Source: Catenulispora sp. EB89
Lineage (GTDB): Bacteria > Actinomycetota > Actinomycetes > Streptomycetales > Catenulisporaceae
DNA length: 64,000 nucleotides
Assembly: GCF_041261445.1 (NCBI RefSeq)
Contig: NZ_JBGCCU010000022.1
Span: 1-64,000 of the forward strand
Direction of reading: 5' to 3'
Positions within the stretch are counted from its first letter, which is position 1, and each line of letters begins with the position of its first letter. The notes under the pieces are model-generated. The model was not told the DNA's origin and searched no databases. It saw nothing but the letters and a program-made list of their open reading frames with translations. The translations under genes and the position numbers were made by a program. This document shows, piece by piece, positions 44,010 to 53,030 of this stretch.

Positions 44010-44030
44010 CCCGAATTACCTTTCGTCAAA

Positions 44031-44051
44031 GCCCGGCCGCCGTGGCCGGGC
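44031..44051 (-). terminator. Short hairpin between Rrf2 and MFS genes
   Basis: gcccggcc (44031-44038) and ggccgggc (44044-44051) form an 8-bp stem with a 5-base loop. On the minus strand three T bases follow. It may attenuate read-through from the regulator into the MFS gene. Confidence 0.4.
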
Positions 44052-44083
44052 ATGTCGGATAAAGAAGAGAGAAGAGAGCTGAG

Positions 44084-44563
44084 TTAAAGCGCGATGTCCT
44101 GATAGAAGCGCCGCACCCGCGCCGGCGCCGTCCGCGACGCCTGCCCCATGACGTCGGCGACCGTCTGCGCGGCCAGCTCCCGCCGCCACGCCATCTCGGC
44201 GCGCCGCATGGCCTTCGCGATCCCGCAGGGCTCGCCGAACTCGGTCGCCTCGGCCAGCGTCCCGGCGCCCTGCTGCCGGATCTCGGTGCAGCGGAACGCC
44301 TCGTCCCGGCCCTCGACGGCGGCCACGACGTCCATGAGCGTGATCTGCTCCGGCGTCCGCGCGAGGCCGTAGCCGCCCCGCGCGCCGGGCGTCGAGGTCA
44401 GGATCCCTGCGCGTACCAGCGGCTGGAGGCGCTTCTTCAGGTACTCCGGCGGGAGATCGAAGATCTCTGCCAGCCGCCCCGTCGCCACCGGCGCGTGGTC
44501 CTCAAGCCAGGCCAGCGCGACCAGGCAGTGCAGGCCCCATTCGACGCCCTCGCCCATCTGCAT
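44084..44563 (-). CDS. Rrf2-family transcriptional regulator
   Basis: A 159-residue regulator with an N-terminal winged helix (EWGLHCLVALAWL, LPPEYLKKRLQPLVRAGILTSTPGARGGYGLAR), the Rrf2 signature. Only two cysteines (FRCTEI and GEPCGI) are in the region where Fe-S members have three, so it is probably not a classical cluster sensor. It may start at 44563 or six bases later at 44557. A near-palindrome GACGTGTAACATC precedes it. It probably controls itself and the MFS/GH20 genes downstream. Confidence 0.85.
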   Translation of the reverse strand: MQMGEGVEWGLHCLVALAWLEDHAPVATGRLAEIFDLPPEYLKKRLQPLVRAGILTSTPGARGGYGLARTPEQITLMDVVAAVEGRDEAFRCTEIRQQGAGTLAEATEFGEPCGIAKAMRRAEMAWRRELAAQTVADVMGQASRTAPARVRRFYQDIAL

Positions 44564-44569
44564 AATCGG

Positions 44570-44582
44570 GATGTTACACGTC
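44570..44582 (-). promoter_or_regulatory. Candidate Rrf2 operator
   Basis: GACGT-GTA-ACATC, read on the minus strand, has one mismatch in its inverted arms and lies seven bases before the regulator start. A role in autoregulation is inferred from position only. Confidence 0.35.
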
Positions 44583-44729
44583 TCGATTGTCGGGCGCAGG
44601 TTCGAGCCAAGTCCGGACAGCTTCGAGGCGGTGCGCCAGGCCCTGCCGGTAGGTTGAACGTCGGGCAGCCGTCACGGGTCGGCGGCCCCGACCCTCGACA
44701 GAGGAAGCCACCAGGGAGGGCACAGCACG

Positions 44730-45476
44730 ATGAACGGGGATTCGAAGACTGATCCGGTGCTGGAGCTGCGCGCCGTGACCCGGGTCCACGGCAGGGGGGC
44801 CGCCGAAGTCCACGCGCTGCGCGGTGTCGACCTGGCCGTGGCGCCCGGCGAGCTGGTGGCCGTGATGGGACCCTCGGGCTCGGGCAAGTCGACGCTGCTG
44901 TCGCTGGCCGGCGGCCTGGACATGCCGACGACCGGCGAGGTGCGCATCGAGGGCACCACCCTGGCCTCGCAGAGCAAGGCGCAGCTCGCCGCGATCCGCC
45001 GGCGCTCGGTCGGCTACGTCTTCCAGGACTACAACCTGATCCCGGCGCTGACCGCCGCCGAGAACGTGGCGCTGCCGCGCGAGCTGGACGGCCTGTCGGC
45101 GCGCAAGTCCCGCCAGGAGGCCCTGGCAGCCCTCGAAGAAGTCGGCCTGCGCGCCGAGGCCGACCGCTTCCCCGACGAGATGTCCGGCGGCCAGCAGCAG
45201 CGCGTCGCCATCGCCAGGGCGCTGATCGGCGCGCGCCGTCTGATCCTCACCGACGAGCCGACCGGGGCGCTGGATTCCGAGACCGGGGAGGCGGTGCTGC
45301 GGTTGTTGCGCAAGCGTTGTGACGAGGGTGCCGCCGGGGTTCTAGTCACGCACGAGTCGCGGCACGCGGGCTGGGCCGATCGCATCGTCTTCCTGCGGGA
45401 CGGGCTGATCGTCGACGAGTCGGCGCCTTCGCGGCGCGCCGAAGACCTGTTGGTGTCGGGAGGCGCCGACGTCTGA
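44730..45476 (+). CDS. MacB/LolD-type ABC transporter ATPase
   Basis: A 248-residue ATPase with Walker A GPSGSGKST, Q-loop QDYNLIP, signature MSGGQQQRVAIARAL, Walker B LILTDEPTGALD and H-loop VLVTHE. The sequence groups with ATPases that serve FtsX-like permeases. No permease follows; the gene ends at a terminator. The minus-strand 999-residue permease at 37539-40538 is the nearest partner candidate. Confidence 0.92.
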   Translation: MNGDSKTDPVLELRAVTRVHGRGAAEVHALRGVDLAVAPGELVAVMGPSGSGKSTLLSLAGGLDMPTTGEVRIEGTTLASQSKAQLAAIRRRSVGYVFQDYNLIPALTAAENVALPRELDGLSARKSRQEALAALEEVGLRAEADRFPDEMSGGQQQRVAIARALIGARRLILTDEPTGALDSETGEAVLRLLRKRCDEGAAGVLVTHESRHAGWADRIVFLRDGLIVDESAPSRRAEDLLVSGGADV

Positions 45477-45503
45477 GGTACCGCGGGGGGCGTGAAACGC
45501 CAG

Positions 45504-45574
45504 GGGTCCCGTCCGATGCGAGCTCACGCACCTGACGGGACCCAAGAAGACCTCAGAAGACCTCAGCAGACCTC
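45504..45574. terminator. Terminator with 10-bp tandem repeats
   Basis: gggtcccgtc (45504-45513) pairs with 45534-45543, with an inner tgcg/cgca stem. It is followed by three copies of the 10-mer agaagacctc (45545-45574, third with one mismatch), the last overlapping the stop of the convergent VOC gene. Confidence 0.75.
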
Positions 45575-46370
45575 AGCTGGCCGCGTCCTCAGCCGGCTGG
45601 TCCCCGCTCGGCTCGAACAGCGAGAAGTACCCGCCCTGCGGGTCCTGGCAGACTGCGAACCGTCCGGGCGGGATCGGCGTCGTGGGTACCACGACCTTGC
45701 CGCCGAGCTCGCCGACCTTCTTCACCGAGGCGTCGCAGTCGGCGACGCCGAAGTACACGGCCCAGTGCGGGGGCGTCTCCTTCGGGAAGTGCTCGTCGTC
45801 CATCACCATCAGGCCGGCCACGGTGCGGCCGTCGACCTGGAACTCGGTGTACTCCATTCCGTCCATCGGGGTGGTCACGGCGCCCCAGCCGAAGGTCGCG
45901 GTGTAGAACGCCTTGGCGGCGTCGGCGTCGCGGGTGTTCAGCTCGTCCCAGGTCAGGGTGCCGGGCTCGTTGACCAGGCCGGCCCCCTTCATCGACCGCG
46001 GCTGCCACAGGCCCAGGACGGCGCCGGTGGGGTCGGCGAACAGCGCCATGCGGCCGACGTCGGTGACGTCCATCGCGGGCATGATGGTCTGGGCGCCGGC
46101 GGCTTGGGCCTTGGCCATCGTGGCGTCGGCGTCGGTCACGGCCACGTAGGTGCTCCAGGCCACCGGCTGCTCGGCGGACATGGTCTTCATGACGCCGGCC
46201 ACCTGTTCGCCGTTGAGCAGGAACAGGGTGTAGCCGCCGGCCTCGGGGTCCTCGGCGACCTGCGCGGTCCAGCCGAACAGGCCGCCGTAGAAGGTCGTGG
46301 CGCCGTCCAGGTCCGAGGTCCCCAGGTCCACCCAACACGGTGTTCCGGGGACGTACTCTGTCATCTTCAT
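45573..46370 (-). CDS. Two-domain VOC protein
   Basis: A 265-residue protein with two VOC modules (about 8-125 and 135-255), each beginning with a PCWVDLGTSDLDGATTFYGGLFGW or TLTWDELNTRDADAAKAFYTATFGW segment. Such duplicated proteins occur widely in actinomycetes, often as glyoxalase- or antibiotic-binding-like proteins. The ATG follows GAAGGAGG. It is divergent from the large FAD/Fe-S oxidoreductase. Confidence 0.85.
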   Translation of the reverse strand: MKMTEYVPGTPCWVDLGTSDLDGATTFYGGLFGWTAQVAEDPEAGGYTLFLLNGEQVAGVMKTMSAEQPVAWSTYVAVTDADATMAKAQAAGAQTIMPAMDVTDVGRMALFADPTGAVLGLWQPRSMKGAGLVNEPGTLTWDELNTRDADAAKAFYTATFGWGAVTTPMDGMEYTEFQVDGRTVAGLMVMDDEHFPKETPPHWAVYFGVADCDASVKKVGELGGKVVVPTTPIPPGRFAVCQDPQGGYFSLFEPSGDQPAEDAAS

Positions 46371-46518
46371 CGCGGAGCCTCCTTCAGCCGGGCCATGATC
46401 GCCCCTGACGGGGTTTGCGGGGGTTTTTCGTCTCCGAACGTACTCGCCCGGCACCGGTTCCGCCCCCGGAATGCGGCGGCTGCCGCCGGGCTGTGGGGCG
46501 GGGCGCTACGTTGGGAGC

Positions 46519-49500
46519 GTGCCTGACCGATCTTCCTTCGCGAAGCCTTCCGTGCCCGGCTCGAACCATGCCTCTGACCTGGCCGAACGCCGGTGGCGGC
46601 AGGCTCTGGCGGACGCCGGGCTGGACGTCGGGTTCGGCGCCCGGCGGCGTGCCGAGTACAGCGCCGACGCCTCCAACCACCGGCACGTGCCGCGCGGCGT
46701 GGGGTTCCCGCGCGACGCCGGACAGGTGGCGGCGGCGGTCCGGATCTGTGCGGAGCACGGGGTGCCGGTGACGCTGCGTGGCGGCGGCACGTCGGTGGCC
46801 GGGAACGCCGTCGGCGAGGGGTTGGTGCTGGACTGCTCGCGGTACTTCGGGCGGGTGTTGGAGCTGGATGCGGGCACGCGCAGCGCGCGGGTGGAGCCGG
46901 GGGTCGTGCTGGACGTGCTGCAGGCGCAGGCGGCGCCGCACGGGCTGCGGTTCGGACCGGATCCGTCGACGGCGTCGCGGTGCACGGTCGGCGGGATGAT
47001 CGGGAACAACGCCTGCGGGGCTCGGTCGCTGGCGTTCGGGACGACCGCGGACAACGTGCTGGCGCTGGAGCTGCTGCTCGCGGACGGCACGCGCACGACC
47101 GCGCGGCGTGGGACGAGCGGGGTCGCAGCGCTCGACGAGCGGCTGCGGGCGCTGGTCGAGCGCTATGGCGAGGCCATTCGGCGCGAGCTGGGACGTTTCC
47201 CGCGGCAGGTGTCGGGCTACGCCTTGCAGCATCTGCTGCCGGAGAACGGGTTCGACGTCGCCAAGGCGCTCGTCGGCTCCGAGGGGACGCTCGCGGTGGT
47301 ACTCGGGGCCGAGGTGCGGCTGGTGCCGGTGCTGCGCGAGCGGGTGCTGGTGGTGGCCGCGTATCCGGACATGGTCACGGCGGCGGCCGACGTGCCGCGG
47401 GTCCTGCCGCATCAGCCCTCGGCGATCGAGGGGCTGGGGGCGGAGCTGGCCGACGTGTGGGCGGCGCGGCGCAAGCGGCCGCTGCCGTCCTCGCTGCCGT
47501 CCGGCGGGGGATGGCTGTTCATCGAGACGACGGCGGACCAGGCGGCGGCGATTGTCGCGGACCTGGAGGGGGCGCACGCCACGCGAGTGGTCGTCGCGGA
47601 CGGCGAGCAGCGGGAGCTGTGGCGGATCCGCGAGGACGGCGCGGGGCTGGCGACGCGGACGTCGGAGGGGGCCGAGGCGTGGCCGGGGTTCGAGGACGCC
47701 GCGGTGCCGCCGGAGCGGCTGGCGGACTACCTGCGCGGGTTCGAGGCGCTGATGCACAGCGCCGGGCGCAAGGGGACGGTGTTCGGGCACTTCGGGGAGG
47801 GGTGTCTGCACGTGCGGATCGACCACGACCTGCAGACCGTCTCCGGGCGGCAGCAGTTCGCGGAGTTCACGGCGGCGGCGACGGCGCTGGTGGTGACGCA
47901 CGGCGGGTCGGTGTCGGGCGAGCACGGGGACGGGCAGGCGCGGTCGGCGCTGCTGGCGGCGATGTACAGCGCCGAGCTGCTGGAGGCGTTCGCCGAGTGC
48001 AAGGCGGCGTTCGACCCGGACGGGGTGCTGAACCCCGGGATCCTGGTGGCGCCGCGCGATTTCGCCGCCGATCTGCGCGCGCCGGGGGTGGTGCAGGCGG
48101 CGCCGCCGGAGTTGGCACTGCTGGCCGACGACGGGGACTTCGGGCGTGCGGTGCGGCGGTGCGTGGGGGTGGGCAAGTGCCGCAGCGCGGTCGGCGGGGT
48201 GATGTGCCCGTCGTTCCGGGCGACCGGGGACGAGAAGGACTCGACACGCGGGCGTGCCAGGGTGCTGCAGGAGATGTTGGACGGCCGAAGCGTGCGCGGC
48301 GGCTACCGGGCGCCGGAGGTGCTGGACGCGCTGGACCTGTGCCTGGGGTGCAAGGGGTGCAAGACGGACTGCCCGGTCGGGGTGGACATGGCGGCGTACA
48401 AGACGGAGGTGCTGTACCAGCACTACCGGGGGCGGCCGCGGCCGGCGGCGCACTACTCGCTGGGCTGGCTGCCGGTGTGGGCGCGGCTGGCCGGGTTCGC
48501 GCCGCGGGTGGTGAACCGGGTGCTGGGGTCGCGGCTGGCGCCGGTGCTGAAGCGGGCCGGGGGGATCGCGGCGGAGCGGGGGTTGCCGCGGTTCGCGGCG
48601 CGGTCTTTTTCGCGGCGGGTGGGGGATGCGGCGGCGGTTGCCCGGGCCGGGCGGCGGCCGGGCGGCGCGGGAACGGGGGCTGTGGCGGTGGCGGCGGGCG
48701 GTCCGGCGGGGTTCAAGCCGGGTGGTGGGGTGGGGCCGGATGTCGCGGGGCAGCTTGCGGGAGTGCCGGTTGATGTCGGACTGGGTGTGGATGGTGCGGG
48801 TGCGGCGGCGGGTTCTTTGGTCGGCGGGCCGGGCTCGGATGGCGCGGGGCAGCAGTCGGGTGTTGTCGGGCGGGGTGCGGGTGGCGCGGGTGTGGGTTCT
48901 TTGGCCGGCGGGCCGGGCTTGGATGGTGCCGGTGCGCCGGTGGGCTCGAAGGCGGGCGTCGGTGCGGTGGCGGCGGATTCCTTGGCTGCCGGCGGGCTGA
49001 ACTCGTTTGGTCCTGGGTTGTCGGCCAGTGTTGCCCCGTCCGGCCAAGCCGGCACCTGGTCGGCATCCGCATTGTGGGAGCTGTCCGGCACACCGACGGT
49101 CGTGCTCTGGGCCGACACCTTCACGGAGAACTTCACCCCGTCGGTCGGCGAGGCGCTGATCGCCGTCCTGCGCTCGGCGGGCTTCCGCGTCCTGCTACCG
49201 CCGCGCACCGGCTGCTGCGGCCTCACGTGGATCTCGACCGGGCAGCTCGGCGTCGCGCGCCGGGTGCTGGCGCGGACGCTGGAGGCGATGGGCCCCGCCG
49301 TGGAGGCCGGGCTGCCGATCATCGTGCCGGAGCCCAGCTGCGCGGCGGCGTTGCGGGAGGAGCTGACCGAGTTGCTGCCGTCGCATCCGTTGGCGGCGCG
49401 CGCCGCGGAGCTGGTGACCGGCCCGGCGCAGTTCCTGGCGGTGCACGCGCCGGACTGGCGTCCGCCGGCCTCGCCGTGGAGCGGCCACAAGGCTCTGATC

Positions 49501-49824
49501 CAGATCCACTGCCACCAGTACGCGGGCGGCGCCACCGGCGAGGCGGAGGTGGACCTGCTGGCGCGCGCCGGGGTGGACGCGCGCGTGGTGTCCGGCTGTT
49601 GCGGGCTGGCCGGGGACTTCGGCGTCACCGACGGTCACTACGAGGTGTCGATGGCGGTCGCCGAGCTGAACCTGTTGCCGGCGATCCGCGCGGCCTCGGC
49701 CGACACGCTGCTCATCGCCGACGGGTTCAGCTGCCGGACCCAGGTCGAGCAGGCGGTGGCCGAGCGCCGGGTGTGGCATGTCGCGGAGGTGTTGGCGGCC
49801 GGGTTGCCGACTCCGGACGCGTGA
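46519..49824 (+). CDS. Large FAD/Fe-S oxidoreductase (D-lactate/glycolate dehydrogenase-like)
   Basis: An 1101-residue fusion of a PCMH FAD-binding domain (about 50-270; RGGGTSVAGNA and GNNACGARS), an FAD-oxidase C-terminal domain (to about 510), a ferredoxin segment with CVGVGKC and CLGCKGCKTDCP, and two CCG cysteine-rich domains (TGCCGLT and SGCCGLAGDFG). It likely oxidises D-2-hydroxy acids at the membrane. Between the ferredoxin and CCG parts (residues about 707-847) lies a Gly/Ala/Pro-rich low-complexity insert with a 28-residue internal repeat, not expected in the family. GTG at 46519 is chosen because TACGTT lies six bases before it and no ribosome site exists, fitting a leaderless mRNA; the upstream ATG at 46471 is possible. 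Confidence 0.88.
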   Translation: MPDRSSFAKPSVPGSNHASDLAERRWRQALADAGLDVGFGARRRAEYSADASNHRHVPRGVGFPRDAGQVAAAVRICAEHGVPVTLRGGGTSVAGNAVGEGLVLDCSRYFGRVLELDAGTRSARVEPGVVLDVLQAQAAPHGLRFGPDPSTASRCTVGGMIGNNACGARSLAFGTTADNVLALELLLADGTRTTARRGTSGVAALDERLRALVERYGEAIRRELGRFPRQVSGYALQHLLPENGFDVAKALVGSEGTLAVVLGAEVRLVPVLRERVLVVAAYPDMVTAAADVPRVLPHQPSAIEGLGAELADVWAARRKRPLPSSLPSGGGWLFIETTADQAAAIVADLEGAHATRVVVADGEQRELWRIREDGAGLATRTSEGAEAWPGFEDAAVPPERLADYLRGFEALMHSAGRKGTVFGHFGEGCLHVRIDHDLQTVSGRQQFAEFTAAATALVVTHGGSVSGEHGDGQARSALLAAMYSAELLEAFAECKAAFDPDGVLNPGILVAPRDFAADLRAPGVVQAAPPELALLADDGDFGRAVRRCVGVGKCRSAVGGVMCPSFRATGDEKDSTRGRARVLQEMLDGRSVRGGYRAPEVLDALDLCLGCKGCKTDCPVGVDMAAYKTEVLYQHYRGRPRPAAHYSLGWLPVWARLAGFAPRVVNRVLGSRLAPVLKRAGGIAAERGLPRFAARSFSRRVGDAAAVARAGRRPGGAGTGAVAVAAGGPAGFKPGGGVGPDVAGQLAGVPVDVGLGVDGAGAAAGSLVGGPGSDGAGQQSGVVGRGAGGAGVGSLAGGPGLDGAGAPVGSKAGVGAVAADSLAAGGLNSFGPGLSASVAPSGQAGTWSASALWELSGTPTVVLWADTFTENFTPSVGEALIAVLRSAGFRVLLPPRTGCCGLTWISTGQLGVARRVLARTLEAMGPAVEAGLPIIVPEPSCAAALREELTELLPSHPLAARAAELVTGPAQFLAVHAPDWRPPASPWSGHKALIQIHCHQYAGGATGEAEVDLLARAGVDARVVSGCCGLAGDFGVTDGHYEVSMAVAELNLLPAIRAASADTLLIADGFSCRTQVEQAVAERRVWHVAEVLAAGLPTPDA
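48811..48929 (+). repeat. 84-bp-offset repeat in the low-complexity linker
   Basis: A 35-bp segment beginning ggttctttgg at 48811-48845 recurs at 48895-48929 with three mismatches, offset 84 bp (28 codons). It encodes GSLxGGPGxDGAG twice and marks a duplication within the oxidoreductase linker. Confidence 0.85.
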
Positions 49825-49938
49825 CGACCGCCGGCGCGCTTCTCACCGAGCGCTTCGGGCGGGGTGTCTTGGCTCGCAAGGCACAGGCTGGTTTGGCGGT
49901 GCGCGCAGAAGCCGTGCTGGAACGGCCGCGAGCGCGCC

Positions 49939-51024
49939 TCAGCCCGTGGGCCCGCCGCTCGGCGTGGCCTTCCCCAGCCCCGTCGCCGACTGGCTCGGCG
50001 TCGCAGCGCCGGAACTGCTCGGCGCCGTCGTCGGGTTCGGGTTGCTGGTCGGCGGCGTCGTCGGCGCGGTCGAGGATCCCGTGGGGCCGGTCGACGGGGT
50101 CGTCGAGGGCGTGCTCGGGGCGCTCGGCGTCGAGCCGGAGGTGGAGGGCGTCGACGGCGTCGTGCTCGGCGTCTGGCCGCCGGACCCCGACGAGCTCGGC
50201 GGCGAGTCCGGCTTCTGCGAAGGCGTCGTGTCCTCGTGCGTGCCGTTCCCGCCGGGGTTCTCCGGCGCGGGCTGGTTGTTCGAGCCGCCGCTGCGCCCGG
50301 GGTCGTTGGTGAACACGTTGCTGTGGTAGCCGGGGAACTCGCCCTTGCGCGCGACCTCCAGCGCCGTGACCGCGCCGGTACCGATCAGGAAGCTCGCCAC
50401 GGCCGCCGCGATCAGCGGCTTGCGGCCCGGGAGGCGGTCCTTCCACGTGCGCGGCGGGTCGTCGGTGGTGATTCTCGGCAGCGGGACGGTCTGCGCGCTT
50501 GGGCCGATCGCGCCGTACATCGCGCCGTTGGTCGCGCCGTACGTTCCGCGGTCGAGCACGACCGTCTCGTCCAGCCCGTGGTCGGCGACCGCCCGATCCG
50601 TCAGCGGCCGGATCAGCAGCGTCTCGTCGACCCGCGTCAACGCCGCGGGCTCATCGATCCGCGGGTGCGCCTCGACCCGCGCGGCTCGCTCGGCGCGCGC
50701 GCCCCGAGCCCGCGACAGGATCGCCGTCTCCAGCTGCTCCGGATCCAGCGCCGGCATCGCCTTGCGGGCCACGGTCTTCCCGCGCTCCAGCGAGTGCCCG
50801 ATCAACGCGCCGGCCGACGTCGCCACGGCGCTGGCGACCGCGGCGCCGGCGATCGTGCCGGCCACGCCGAGCTGCGAACCCACCGCGGCGGCCAGGGCGG
50901 CGGCGCAGGCACTGGCCGCGATCTTGGTGACCGACAGGTCGAGTCTGTGCCGCCCCTCGGGGGCGGTGCTGTCGGTGGCTTCGGTGCGGTCGGTGTCTCG
51001 GTTCTCATTCGTCGGCGTAGTCAT
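49939..51024 (-). CDS. Membrane protein with Ser/Thr/Pro-rich outside tail
   Basis: A 361-residue protein of unknown function. Residues about 30-76 form one or two small-residue-rich hydrophobic segments, an Arg/Glu-rich cytoplasmic stretch follows, one clear transmembrane helix (IAAAVASFLIGTGAVTALEV) lies near residue 210, and the last 130 residues are Pro/Ser/Thr/Gly-rich, resembling cell-wall-spanning or glycosylated tails. It converges on the oxidoreductase gene across 114 bases. No catalytic motif was found. Confidence 0.65.
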   Translation of the reverse strand: MTTPTNENRDTDRTEATDSTAPEGRHRLDLSVTKIAASACAAALAAAVGSQLGVAGTIAGAAVASAVATSAGALIGHSLERGKTVARKAMPALDPEQLETAILSRARGARAERAARVEAHPRIDEPAALTRVDETLLIRPLTDRAVADHGLDETVVLDRGTYGATNGAMYGAIGPSAQTVPLPRITTDDPPRTWKDRLPGRKPLIAAAVASFLIGTGAVTALEVARKGEFPGYHSNVFTNDPGRSGGSNNQPAPENPGGNGTHEDTTPSQKPDSPPSSSGSGGQTPSTTPSTPSTSGSTPSAPSTPSTTPSTGPTGSSTAPTTPPTSNPNPTTAPSSSGAATPSQSATGLGKATPSGGPTG

Positions 51025-51114
51025 ACGCTCATCAGTTTTCCAAGCCGCACCACCGATTCTCGAATCAAGGCCCGGGTTTTGTGACCGGACTCACGCCTCG
51101 TGCGGAGTTTGTCC

Positions 51115-51966
51115 TCAATTCTCCACGGAGCGAACGCGCTCGACCACGGCGCGCGCCAACTCCACCGGCGCCTGATCCGGGATCCAGTGGCTGACGCCTT
51201 CCAGTTCCATGAAGCGGTACGGGCCCGAGACGTTCCGCGCGCAGCCCTCGGCGGCGGCGCGGCCGATCGCGATGTCCTGGGTGGACCACACGAACGTCGT
51301 CGGGATCCGCACGTTCCCCAGCGTCGCCGACTGCTTGGCGTCGATCGCGCGGTACCAGTTCAGCGCGGCGGTCAGCGTCGGACGCTGGCTCAGGGCCGCG
51401 TAGTGCGGCAGGACCGCCGATTCCGGCAGCGGGGAGAACAGGTCGTGCAGCGAGCGGGCGCTGTTCGCCAGCAGCACGTCCTCCGCCTTGTCCTCCATGC
51501 GGAACAGCTGCACGTACGCCGAGCGCTGCCGCTGGTCCTCGCCTTCGGGGGTGTCGGCGGCCAGGACCTTGTAGAAGCCGCGCAGGTGCGGCACCGAGAC
51601 GGCGGTCAACGTCCTGAAACGGTCCGGGTGCGCCACCGCGGCGTGCCAGGCGACGATCGCGCCCCAGTCGTGCCCGACCAGGTGCGCGCTGGGCAGGTGC
51701 AGGGCGTCCAGCAGGCCGACCACGTCCTCGACGAGCCGGTCGACGTGGTATTCGGCGACCTCGGTCGGGCGCGCGCCGGGGGAGTAGCCGCGTTGGTCCA
51801 GGGCGATGGTGCGCAGGCCTTCGGCGGCCAGCAGCCTGCTGGTCGCCTGCCAACTGGCCGAGGTCTGCGGGAAGCCGTGCAGCAGGACCACCGGGGGGCC
51901 GGTCTGCGGGCCTTCTTCGGTGGCCGCGAACTCGTATGCGCCGATGGTGACGTGGTACGCGCGCAT
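51115..51966 (-). CDS. Epoxide-hydrolase-like alpha/beta hydrolase
   Basis: A 283-residue alpha/beta hydrolase with oxyanion HGFPQ, nucleophile Asp in GHDWGAIVAW, acid-region WSTQDIAIG and catalytic His in GVSHWIPDQAP, the pattern of soluble epoxide hydrolases and haloalkane dehalogenases. An aspartate nucleophile opens epoxides via an ester intermediate. Cytoplasmic, no signal peptide. The neighbouring acidic protein gene is divergent. Confidence 0.9.
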   Translation of the reverse strand: MRAYHVTIGAYEFAATEEGPQTGPPVVLLHGFPQTSASWQATSRLLAAEGLRTIALDQRGYSPGARPTEVAEYHVDRLVEDVVGLLDALHLPSAHLVGHDWGAIVAWHAAVAHPDRFRTLTAVSVPHLRGFYKVLAADTPEGEDQRQRSAYVQLFRMEDKAEDVLLANSARSLHDLFSPLPESAVLPHYAALSQRPTLTAALNWYRAIDAKQSATLGNVRIPTTFVWSTQDIAIGRAAAEGCARNVSGPYRFMELEGVSHWIPDQAPVELARAVVERVRSVEN

Positions 51967-52131
51967 GTGCGCCCCCTGTGCTTTGCCGGCGGCCGGGCGA
52001 CCGCCTCGCCTGCAGCGACGCTACCGAGCCCTCGCCGTGTCGTCCATGGGGCTGACAAGTGCGTGCCTTCTTGCCAGCGCGCAGGCGGGTATTGCGAGCC
52101 GACACGGCCAAGACCGGATACCGTCTACCTC

Positions 52132-52794
52132 ATGTCTGAACCGACCGCCCCCACCGCCGCCGACGTCCGCTCGGCCGCCGACGCCCTCAAAGCCGCGATC
52201 GACGCCCACCTGGCCGCGGTGGAAGGCCGGTCGGACGAGAGCGACCCGGCCGTGCGCACAGCGTTCCTGGCCATGGCCGCCGCCGCCGAGTCCTACGACG
52301 ACGCGCTGTACGACACGTACAACGAGGTCACGCCGTTCGAGATCCCGAGCCAGTACGCCGAGGTGGCCGCGGACCCGGACAACCCGGAGGCGATCAGCGT
52401 CCTGATCCGCCGCGACTACCAGATCGAGCACCCGGGGCGGCTGCTCGGCGCGGCCCGCGGCCTGGCCGCCGGCGCGGTCGACCCGGAGGTGGACATCAGC
52501 ACGGTCGCGGGCTCGCTGGCGGCGCTGTTCGACGTGTTCGACCCCGACGAGATCCACAACCGCTCCGACGAACTAGGCCTGCTCCCGGGCGACGGCACCA
52601 CCTGGGTCCTGGCCACCGACCCGGAGGCCGTCGCCGACGAGCAGTGGTTCGAGGACCCGTTCTCCGACGCCGACCCGGAGCGGATCGTCTGCCGCTTCGA
52701 CGTGATCGGCGACGAGGAGGAGGACGACGAGTACTTCGACACGTTCGCCGAGGACGGGTCGGAGGACGAGATCGACGGGATCGAGGTCGTTTAG
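52132..52794 (+). CDS. Acidic protein of unknown function
   Basis: A 220-residue, strongly acidic cytoplasmic protein; the last 35 residues are almost all Asp, Glu and hydrophobics (DEEEDDEYFD). The first 60 residues look helical. No known domain was recognised. TACCGT (52119-52124) lies seven bases before the ATG and there is no ribosome binding site, so it is probably a leaderless mRNA. A long three-part hairpin follows. Confidence 0.7.
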   Translation: MSEPTAPTAADVRSAADALKAAIDAHLAAVEGRSDESDPAVRTAFLAMAAAAESYDDALYDTYNEVTPFEIPSQYAEVAADPDNPEAISVLIRRDYQIEHPGRLLGAARGLAAGAVDPEVDISTVAGSLAALFDVFDPDEIHNRSDELGLLPGDGTTWVLATDPEAVADEQWFEDPFSDADPERIVCRFDVIGDEEEDDEYFDTFAEDGSEDEIDGIEVV

Positions 52795-52814
52795 CACGGC
52801 GCCGATCTTCAAGA

Positions 52815-52872
52815 CGCGACCCCTGAACCGCGAAGGCACTCGCACGGGAGTGACCGCGGGGCAGGGGTCGCG
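52815..52872. terminator. Multi-stem terminator after the acidic protein gene
   Basis: cgcgacccctg (52815-52825) pairs with 52862-52872, and inside it cactc/gagtg form a small hairpin. It lies twenty bases after the stop. Confidence 0.7.
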
Positions 52873-52987
52873 GCGTGCTGGCACACGTTCAGGACGCGCC
52901 GCTGTCTGCGGTGGATGACCTTTGGTGCCACATCCAGCCGACGGCGTAAGTGTTTAGCAATCCGCTTATAGAAAACTCGCAACTAAA

Positions 52988-53016
52988 AAGCCCCCGACGA
53001 TAGTGGGCGGGGGCTT
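52988..53016 (-). terminator. Rho-independent terminator of the SHOCT gene
   Basis: On the minus strand aagcccccg/cgggggctt form a 9-bp stem with an 11-base loop, followed by TTTTTAGTT. A T tract of this quality is unusual in this window. Confidence 0.88.
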
Positions 53017-53030
53017 CATCAAAGACGCTC

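Noticed and set aside
46384-49047. 887-residue frame opposite the FAD/Fe-S oxidoreductase
   Set aside because: Arg/Pro/His-rich antisense translation over a gene with intact cofactor motifs.
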